Part shown: positions 56,678 through 64,000 of the stretch, piece by piece | Numbering within the stretch: position 1 is the stretch's first letter | Layout: every line of letters begins with the position of its first letter | NCBI GenBank assembly: GCA_010015655.1 | Contig: ML976663.1 | Coordinates: 215,617 to 279,616 of the forward strand | Length of the DNA stretch: 64,000 bases | Source of the DNA: Bimuria novae-zelandiae CBS 107.79 | Lineage: Eukaryota; Ascomycota; Dothideomycetes; Pleosporales; Didymosphaeriaceae | Reading direction: 5' to 3' | The notes under the pieces: generated by a model | The model's input: the letters and a program-made list of their open reading frames with translations, nothing else | Told to the model about the DNA's origin: nothing | Database searches by the model: none | Position numbers and translations under genes: made by a program

Positions 56678-57337
56678 ATGTCTACCGCCGCTCGCCGTCG
56701 TTTGATGCGAGACTTCAAGGTGCGCCACCCTGAGTTACTGTAGCTGGCCTTGCGGCAAACAGCCGACGCAAACGTGCAGCACTTTAGATAGGAAAGGAGA
56801 CTAACCTAGTGCTACAGCGCATGCAAACTGATCCACCTGCTGGCGTTTCTGCGTCTCCTATAGCCGACAATGTCATGACATGGTATACCGCCCCGCACGC
56901 GACTTGGCCTCGACCAGCGAGACTCACACAGGCATAGGAACGCCGTCATCATCGGACCAGCAGATACGCCCTTTGAGGATGGGACATTCAGGCTGGTGAT
57001 GCATTTCGAGGAGGCATATCCGAACAAGCCGCCCGGTGTCAAGTTCATCAGCCAGATGTTCCATCCAAACGTGTACGGCACGGGCGAGCTCTGCCTGGAC
57101 ATTCTGCAGAACAGATGGAGCCCGACGTACGATGTGGCTGCTATTCTGACCAGCATACAGAGGTGGGTTGGGCTATGGCCCAGCGGGAGAGTGCGCATAC
57201 TGACGGCAGGCAGTCTGCTGAACGACCCCAACACATCGTCGCCCGCCAACGTCGAAGCGTCGAACCTGTACAAAGATAATCGCAGGGAGTACACCAAGCG
57301 TGTGCGCGAGACGGTGGAGAAGAGCTGGGAGGACTAG
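56678..57337 (+). CDS. UBC2: Ubiquitin-conjugating enzyme E2 RAD6/UBC2
   Basis: Ubiquitin carrier that works with RAD18-type ligases in DNA damage tolerance and with BRE1-type ligases on histone H2B. Exons 56678-56719, 56818-56882, 56938-57162 and 57214-57337; 151 residues, the standard length for filamentous fungi. Starts [41 protein letters not shown] carries the active Cys at about position 88, followed by the SIQSLLNDPN stretch. The acidic tail of yeast Rad6 is absent, as in other moulds. The third intron (51 nt) is in frame and stop-free, but removing it restores SIQSLLNDPN, so it is real. Confidence 0.96.
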
Positions 57338-58044
57338 GGTGGACGGATGCTGCCAGGCAGTATTTGATGACTACAGGAGGATAAGATTTTGCACGATGCA
57401 TGAGAGGAGTTATCTGGTATCGAAGTAGACGCTACTGCGCTCGGTTTGTCTTTTCCTGGGCATGCGTTTCTCATAGCGAAGGCGTCAGGGTCTTGTTTAG
57501 TTCACTATACGACGAGCAGGCGTCGCAGGCGCTTCCCGTCTTATTCGTTTGCATAGATGCAGCTTTACTGCGGTTTTTGCATTGCCTTTCTAGTCGTGAC
57601 GTACAATCCGTGTTGCCAGCGTCGTGGGTTGATAAAGCCCTGGACCGTAGCTAACGCCACGCAGTGGGGAGCAACCCGTGCTAAGATTATCAACAGCAAC
57701 GCTGTTGACCTGTCTCGCCCACACCGTGTACCAGGCGTCCCTACCGGCCTTTTTCCACGCCCTCCTGTGCCATACGCTCCACACGCAGTCCACCCCTCCA
57801 CAGTCATTTCACAGGACTGCGCTATCCTGAAACAGGCAACGAGCCACTTTCCCCTGTTAGCCGGCGGGGCTTCCAATCTCCTGCCTGTACTCGCCTTGCA
57901 AGCGCGCCGAGGCCTCGAATACTCTCGCTTGACGTACCACAACAGCAGCCCACAGCGACCCCCGCGCGCTACCACCGCTGCTGAGAGCGCGACGAAGGCT
58001 TCTGGAGTGGCCGCTGGGCCGAGAGCAATACTACGCCGCCCGCC
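57338..58044. other. Intergenic region upstream of kinesin-1
   Basis: About 700 bp; no gene supported. Presumably holds the RAD6 3' UTR and the kinesin promoter. Confidence 0.5.
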
Positions 58045-61000
58045 ATGTCGTAAGTGGCATCGCCCGCGCCGAGGGCGTGAGGGTGAGGGTGAAGCTTGCT
58101 AACAAACGGCCGCAGGAGCTCCAACACCATAAAAGGTGCGCCTATTCTGACCGTTTTCGGTACGACGAGCGACCATGCAGAGTGCTAACGGCCTGGCGTA
58201 GTGGTGGCGCGCTTCCGCCCGCAGAACAAAATCGAAATCGCCAGCGGCGGAGAGCCCATAGTCGAGTTTAAAGATGAGGATACATGCTCCATCTCGGTAC
58301 GTCTCTTATAGCTGCCACTGTATGTGAACATACTTGCTAACAACGCTGCGTACCTAGTCGAAAGAGGCCTCCGGGTCGTTTACCTTCGACCGCGTGTTCG
58401 ATATGAAGTCACGGCAGCAGGAAGTGTTTGACTACTCGATCCGCCCGACCGTCGATGATATTCTGAATGGCTATAACGGCACCGTTTTCGCATACGGCCA
58501 GACGGGTGCCGGTAAATCGTACACGATGATGGGCACCGGCATCGAAGACGAGGCAGGAAAAGGCATCATCCCGCGAATCGTTGAGCAAATCTTCGCAAGC
58601 ATAATATCCTCTGCAAGCGATATCGAGTACACGGTTCGCGTCTCGTACATGGAAATCTACATGGAAAGGATTCGAGATCTGCTCATGCCCCACAACGACA
58701 ATCTACCCGTGCATGAAGAGAAGAACAGAGGTGTCTATGTGAAGGGTCTGCTCGAGGTCTATGTTTCGAGCGTGGAGGAGGTCTACGAAGTCATGCGGAG
58801 AGGTGGAGATGCCCGAGCTGTTTCCGCGACAAACATGAACGCCGAGTCTTCGCGGTCGCACTCCATCTTCGTCATCACCGTCGCACAAAAGAACATCACC
58901 ACCGGGTCGCAGAAGAGTGGGCAGCTTTTCTTGGTCGATCTTGCCGGTTCCGAAAAAGTTGGCAAGACAGGCGCCAGTGGACAGACATTGGAGGAAGCGA
59001 AGAAAATCAACAAGAGTTTAAGTGCTCTCGGTATGGTCATCAATTCTCTGACGGATGGGAAATCCTCGCACGTCCCATACCGAGATTCCAAGCTCACCCG
59101 TATCCTGCAAGAATCGCTTGGCGGGAACTCGCGGACTACCTTGATCATCAACTGCTCGCCCAGTAGCTACAACGATTCGGAGACATTGAGTACCCTCCGA
59201 TTCGGTATGCGTGCCAAATCGATCAAGAACAAGGCGAAGGTCAACCAGGAACTCAGCCCCGCGGAGCTCAAAGCCATGCTCAAGAAGGCCCAAGGTCAGA
59301 TCACAACCTTCGAAGGCTACATCGCGTCCCTTGAAGGTGAGGTGCAACTCTGGCGCGGGGGTGAACCTGTTCCAAAGGAGCGGTGGACACCAGCTTTGGA
59401 GACGGGTGCTCCAAGCAAGAAGTCCCCTTCCACACCGTCGCGCGCACAGACCCCTTCGAGGTTAGACGCCACGAAGAGCTCTGAAATACCTTCAAGGCCA
59501 GATTCAAGACTAGACGTGGAACGAGCGCCTACACCTAGTATTCCTCTGGAGAAAGACGAGAAGGATGAATTCTTGCGGAGAGAGAACGAGCTACAAGATC
59601 AGGTTGCAGAGAAGGAAACCCTAGTCGCTAGGATCGAGGAACAGCTGAGGGCCGCGAAGGAGGAGCTATCCTACTTCAAAGAACGGGACTCCAAGTCGAG
59701 CAAAGACATTGAGCGGATGGCAACCGAGCTGAATGAGCTGAAGATGCAAATCGAGAAGCTCAATTACGAAGGAAAGGAGGGGCAGATCACGATGGATGGT
59801 CTCAAAGACGCCAACGCCGAGCTCACAGCTGAGCTAGATGATGTAAAGCAACAGCTTTTGGACGCGCGAATGAACGCGAAAGAATCGACAGCTGCCTTGG
59901 ACGAGAAGAAGAAGAAGAAGGCCGAGGCTATGGCCCAAATGATGGCAGGCTTCGACCTTGGCGGAGAGGTTTTCAGCGACAACGAGCGCAGCATCCAGAA
60001 GATGATCGAACAGCTAGACGCCCTTCATAAGTTGAGTGCGTCGGGCGAAGCGGTCGCACCTGACGCTATTCAGGATATACGCGAAAAGCTCGTCGAAACA
60101 CAGGGCATCGTGCGGCAAGCAGAACTATCTCTCAACACGCGAAACGAGCAAGACGATACACACAACCGACGCAGGGAGGCTCTTGAACAAAGGCTTGCCA
60201 ACCTGCAGCAACAATACGAGGAGCTGTGCGAAAAGAACCTATCTGATGAAGACAAGGACGAGATCAAGAGCCGACTTGCCGAAGCATATGCAGCTCGTCA
60301 AGAAGGCAACGTTGAGCTGGTTCAAGAACTCAAGGCAGATTTGGCTCGCAAGTCTGAGCAGAACTCGCAACTGACCGCTGATATCGAAAGCCTACAACAG
60401 CGGATCAAGAGTGGCGCCATTGCCAATGGTGTAGCAAATGGCATCAACGGCAAGTCGGTTCAGCAACAGATTGCCGAGTTCGACAACATGAAGAAAAACC
60501 TCATGCGGGATTTGCAGAACAGGTGTGAACGGGTAAGTTGTCCACTCATTCTCGTTGCATGATAGCAGTAGTTAACAATCTGGGATAACAGGTTGTCGAG
60601 CTCGAGATCTCGCTAGACGAAACGCGCGAGCAGTACAACAACGTCCTCAAATCATCGAACAACCGCGCGCAGCAAAAGAAAATGATGTTCCTGGAACGCA
60701 ATCTCGAACAACTCACCGTTGTCCAACGCCAGCTCGTGGAGCAGAATTCCAGCCTCAAGAAGGAGGTCGCCATCGCGGAGCGCAAGCTCATCGCACGTAA
60801 CGAGCGGATACAAAGCCTGGAGCAGCTCCTACAAGATAGCCAGGAGAAGCTCACCGCTGCGAACCACCGGTACGTGGACAAAGTTTCCTCTGTCCTCTCT
60901 TATCTCTCCAAGTCGAGTGTCCCCGCAAAGTGCAAGAACGTCAACTTCAGTCTCTTATCTCCTTACCTCCCTACCTCTCCTACCAAGACCAAAAATAAAG

Positions 61001-61362
61001 AGAATGTATCTCTGAATGATGGTTCCTCTTTTCCTTATTCTCTTGTACCTGGCGGCTCGATGGAGCTAGGCGGCTGGACAGAGATTAACAAGCATCCTAG
61101 ATTCGAAGCACAGCTCACCGCCGTCAAAGAACGCCTGGAAGCCGCCAAGCAGGGCTCCACCCGCGGTCTGGGGTCACCAACTGCCGGCGCGTCGTTTGCG
61201 TTTGGCGGAGCCGTCGGATCTCGCGTCGCCAAGCCCATTCGTGGCGGCGGACCTGCACACGATGGCCCCGTACACGCCGTCGTGGGCAATCTACAATCAC
61301 AAGAAGGATCCACACAGCAGAGTGGGAAGAGGACGAGCTGGTTTTTCAACAAGGGGTCATAG
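58045..61362 (+). CDS. Kinesin-1 heavy chain (conventional kinesin)
   Basis: Plus-end microtubule motor for vesicle and hyphal-tip transport. Exons 58045-58049, 58116-58135, 58202-58296, 58358-60532, 60592-60869 and 61101-61362; 944 residues, similar to Neurospora kinesin. The first exon is only ATG-TC and the second 20 nt, together giving MSSSNTIKVVARFRPQN. Motor domain about 5-330: P-loop GQTGAGKSYTMMG, switch I NAESSRSHSIF, switch II VDLAGSEK. Neck and coiled-coil stalk follow (long heptad regions about 410-640 and 690-860), then a tail with RFEAQLTAVKERLEAAK and a Gly-rich end. The last intron (60870-61100, 231 nt) is a multiple of three with no stop; I remove it because joining yields the conserved NHRFEAQL. 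Fungal kinesin-1 has no light chains. Confidence 0.95.
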
Positions 61363-61824
61363 TTCCGCATAGCGAATTTCTGCGTGCATATTGGATATTT
61401 ATCACCTCCTAGTCTTCGGCGTTTTGGGGGGAGCAAGAGGCGGGATGGTCGTCTGTCTCGTTATGAGGTGAACGTGTCAATGAACACTATACCTGAGCAT
61501 GCGCGTGCGGCGCGGTTAGATGCATACTTGGAGTTTGGGTGGGCTGATGGACCGATGACTGGGTAGCTTCTATATCCCGAGATTAGTGTTATTTGCTTTT
61601 GGCCTTGTTGTAGGCTGGATGTCTTGCTGTCGTAGGTGCAATATGCGATTTAGGGAGTGACGCTGCTTGGTGTTGAGCGGTTTGACTAATCGTATGCAGT
61701 GGACCTCGAGTTCGACCGGCGACATGTGGGGGGAACGATCTTCCGAAAGCGCATGTGGGAGGTGGTGCCAAGAATAAGGTGTACTCGGCCCCTAGCGGCT
61801 GATTCTCAGTTTTTCTGCGAAAAA
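61363..61824. other. Intergenic region downstream of kinesin-1
   Basis: About 460 bp of normal composition, no gene seen, ending at the sharp boundary to AT-rich repeat DNA. Confidence 0.5.
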
Positions 61825-62880
61825 GGCCGTGCTCCGCACGGCCCTACGAGCTCAATGGCCAAACCAGCTCAATGGCCAAAAATGCAGTTTATATAGTAAT
61901 TTATATAGTAAATACATTACTGCGCATCTAATTTAGTGCTTATAGTATTAAAAATCTCCCTAGTTAGCTTTTATAAGTATTTTTAGATTAATAGGGCTTA
62001 AGTAGTCCTTATTATTACTACTAACGTTGCCGGAGACCTGCGTCTCCTATATAATAAATTAACTATTAGGGACTTTAATAATAGGCGCCTATTTAGCTTT
62101 TATATTAATTAAAAGTCTTTTTTAGTATAGTAATTAATAATAGAGATCTATAGAGTTACGCGTTATAAGGGAGACTTTAGTAGTGTTAAAAAGACTACTT
62201 ATAATAATAAAAGCTACCTAAAACCTATTGCAACTATTTAAGTATTATATAAATTTTATATAAAGATTTTAAAGCCTCTTAGCCTTCTTTAGGTTATTAA
62301 CACCAGACTACTAATTAGTATTAATATACTTAAACGTAGGGCTATTATAGATCTACTTACTTATATTTTTTTTAAAATAGTAACGCTATTAGCGTAACAC
62401 TTTATTAATTTTTATTAATACTTTAAATTATAAGGCGTAACTTCTTTTAGGCGTTTATATATTTTATAAGTAATTATTAAAGGCACAGTGCAATAGCAGC
62501 CTCCTGTTTAGTAGCCTTGTTAACTACCCGTTTGGCAGCTATCCTGCGGCAGTCTCCAGCGTAAATAGGGCCTCTGCCAGCGTTAATTACGCGCCTATTA
62601 CGCCTACGCCGCTGCTCCCGGGCGTTCTCCGCAGCCTGTGTATTGTGGAGAGCTCGCTTAAGCCCTGCCGCCGCCCTAGTGTCAGATAGAATAAGCTGCG
62701 GTGAGGTCAGATCTGTACAATCGAGCAGGGACCACTTGGCTTGGCACACTAGCAAAATATCCGAAACCAACTGAACACAGTGGAGAATACAAAAAAAAAC
62801 AATAAATACTATTAAGTTGCATTAACATCTACTTATTATACTATTTGACAATTAAGAGTCTCACTGCCCTGACTGATATA
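61825..62880 (-). mobile_element. RIP-degraded transposon fragment, class uncertain
   Basis: Begins with a perfect hairpin GGCCGTGC-TCC-GCACGGCC (61825-61843), followed by two tandem copies of a 17-bp unit containing AGCTCAATGGCCAAA (about 61850-61880). Hairpin-like ends with subterminal repeats resemble the Fot1-type ends in this window. Beyond about 61895 the DNA is extremely TpA-rich. A minus-strand frame at 62477-62770 stays open for 97 codons and has an Arg-rich, coil-like C-terminal part (EQRRRRNRRVINAGRGP), as in transposase tails. No right-hand inverted repeat was found, and the copia-3 LTR may lie within the last few hundred bp. Confidence 0.45.
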
Positions 62881-62882
62881 AT

Positions 62883-64000
62883 ATGGCGCAATTCTTAAAC
62901 CGCGATTCTACGGTACACCTGAACACCTCCGCAGACCATAGGGGGTGGAGAACATAACTCTAGGCAAGATGCGTAGTACATAATATTTAAGATAAAGTTA
63001 ATCTAAATTCAACCACGCTATTAACCTTAAAACCGCTACTAATAAGGGCTCTACTTATTACTAACTACGCGCCAGCCACGAATATCGAAGTCCTAATAAG
63101 ACTAACTAAACTATTAGCTAGAGGCTAGAAGGCTTTTAAAGAAGACCTTAAATACTATAAGATCCTCTTTAAGAAATATAAGAGCGATTAACATAAATAT
63201 AAAAAGGAGTAATTAAGCCTTTAGCACATCGTTGCGTTTATCTAATTAATTATATTACCGCACCTACTGCGCACATGTTGCCTGCCAGACAAGCCACTAT
63301 AATAGTGGATTACTAATCTGCAGAAGACAATTGGCATGAGCGACTAACTCAAACGAGAATAAGCACGTACCAGATACCGTGCGGCACTTAAGCTAATAAG
63401 AAGCCCTTAATAATAGGATACTTAGCTAGCTAAGTACGACGAAGCAGCTGCGGAAGCAGAAGCCTTCTAAGTTACTAAGCTATTATAAATTAATGTAATT
63501 ATAAAAGACTTTATAGATGCCGTAAATAAGGTTACTCCTATATAGTCTACGAATTTTTAAGATAATGGTCGATTCGCAGCTGGCATGGATTAAAAAAAGA
63601 TAATATAACGCTTTTAAGAACACATAATAACAAATTATCCCCTTAGATTAAGGAAACATAAAGTATTTATATCTAATAATGCATTATTTTTCGCTAAAGG
63701 TGGTGCACCTACTTAGGGTAATAATAGGGACGCCTATCCTACTAAAAGCGCGTTATTAAAATAAAACTAGGGTAGACCTCGTAATTAACGTACAGCGGGC
63801 AGGAAAACCACCACGCTTAAATAGCCTGCAGATTTAGAGCCTATTACTATAAGAGGAGCAAAATGCCCTGCATGTGGACAACGCTATAGTATAAGGGACT
63901 GCTATTATGTTAATCTAGACAAGGCTCCTGAATGGTAGAAACTAAACGAGACTATTAGCGAGCTTATATAATTTAAGCGTGAGAAAGACGCAACGTTCTA
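62883..64000 (+). pseudogene. copia-3 gag (start of a Ty1/copia element, cut by the window end)
   Basis: Reads from ATG 62883: MAQFLNRDSTVHLNTSADHR, then a helical gag region (FKEDLKYYKILFKKYKSD; HIVAFIQLIILPHLLRT; NLQKTIGMSDQLKREQ when RIP stops are read as Gln) and a zinc knuckle near 63860-63900, CPACGQRYSIRDCYY, where the usual His is Tyr. Stops are TAA/TAG at Gln or Trp positions. The rest of the element lies beyond 64000. Gag type differs from copia-1 and copia-2. Confidence 0.8.

Noticed and set aside
1..64000. Use of a non-standard genetic code (TAG/TAA read as Gln)
   Set aside because: In-frame TAG/TAA occur only in transposons and coincide with CpA-to-TpA bias on both strands, including TGG losses. 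Host genes use CAG/CAA normally, so RIP explains it.

Overview
This is a filamentous ascomycete chromosome segment, most likely a Pleosporales-type Dothideomycete. The genes have short introns (about 47-230 nt) with GT...AG ends, and the repeats carry dense C-to-T/G-to-A decay, mostly CpA to TpA. That decay turns CAG, CAA and TGG codons into stops and is the signature of repeat-induced point mutation (RIP). Species is inference; no rRNA or tRNA was seen.

Layout. 1-9.6 kb is a repeat block: the 3' part of a chromodomain Ty3/gypsy element with its 3' LTR, a Fot1/pogo-like element (A), a Tc1/mariner transposase relic, and a second Fot1/pogo-like element (B) containing an inverted solo LTR. 9.6-14.1 kb holds a small two-helix membrane protein, a decaying cytochrome P450 and a single-pass cell-surface protein. 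14.3-24.4 kb is a conserved block: glutamine-dependent NAD+ synthetase (minus), divergent from a GAF hybrid histidine kinase (plus), which converges on a mitochondrial DEAD-box helicase (minus). At 24.8-26.2 kb lies a frameshifted HET-like pseudogene.

26.4-47.1 kb is a nest of transposons whose order can be read from intact target-site duplications. A piggyBac-like element is the host. Copia-1 (TSD CGCAG), copia-2 (ACCTA) and gypsy-2 (CTAAG) each inserted into it. Inside the 5' LTR of copia-1 a Tc1 element and a Fot1-like element sit back to back, sharing one TA. Inside copia-2 sits a 128-bp hAT-type MITE with an 8-bp TSD.

47.5-61.4 kb is again genic: a CorA-like multi-pass membrane protein, an unrecognised fungal protein, a gene-poor stretch with a possible degenerate minus-strand gene, a choline-sulfatase-like sulfatase, the E2 enzyme RAD6/UBC2 and kinesin-1. 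From about 61.8 kb RIP-degraded repeat returns, ending in the gag of a third copia element cut by the window edge.

The genes do not form an obvious pathway cluster. They are housekeeping (NAD synthesis, mitochondrial RNA folding, ubiquitination, transport) and signalling genes beside repeat islands. The accessory genes nearest the repeats (P450, HET-like) are the ones showing frameshifts and early stops. I did not find a convincing new biological system. The most unusual signals are a convergent Cys/coiled-coil reading frame at the 3' end of both gypsy elements, sharp edges between RIP-mutated and spared DNA inside single transposons, and three introns that are multiples of three without stops, in three conserved genes.
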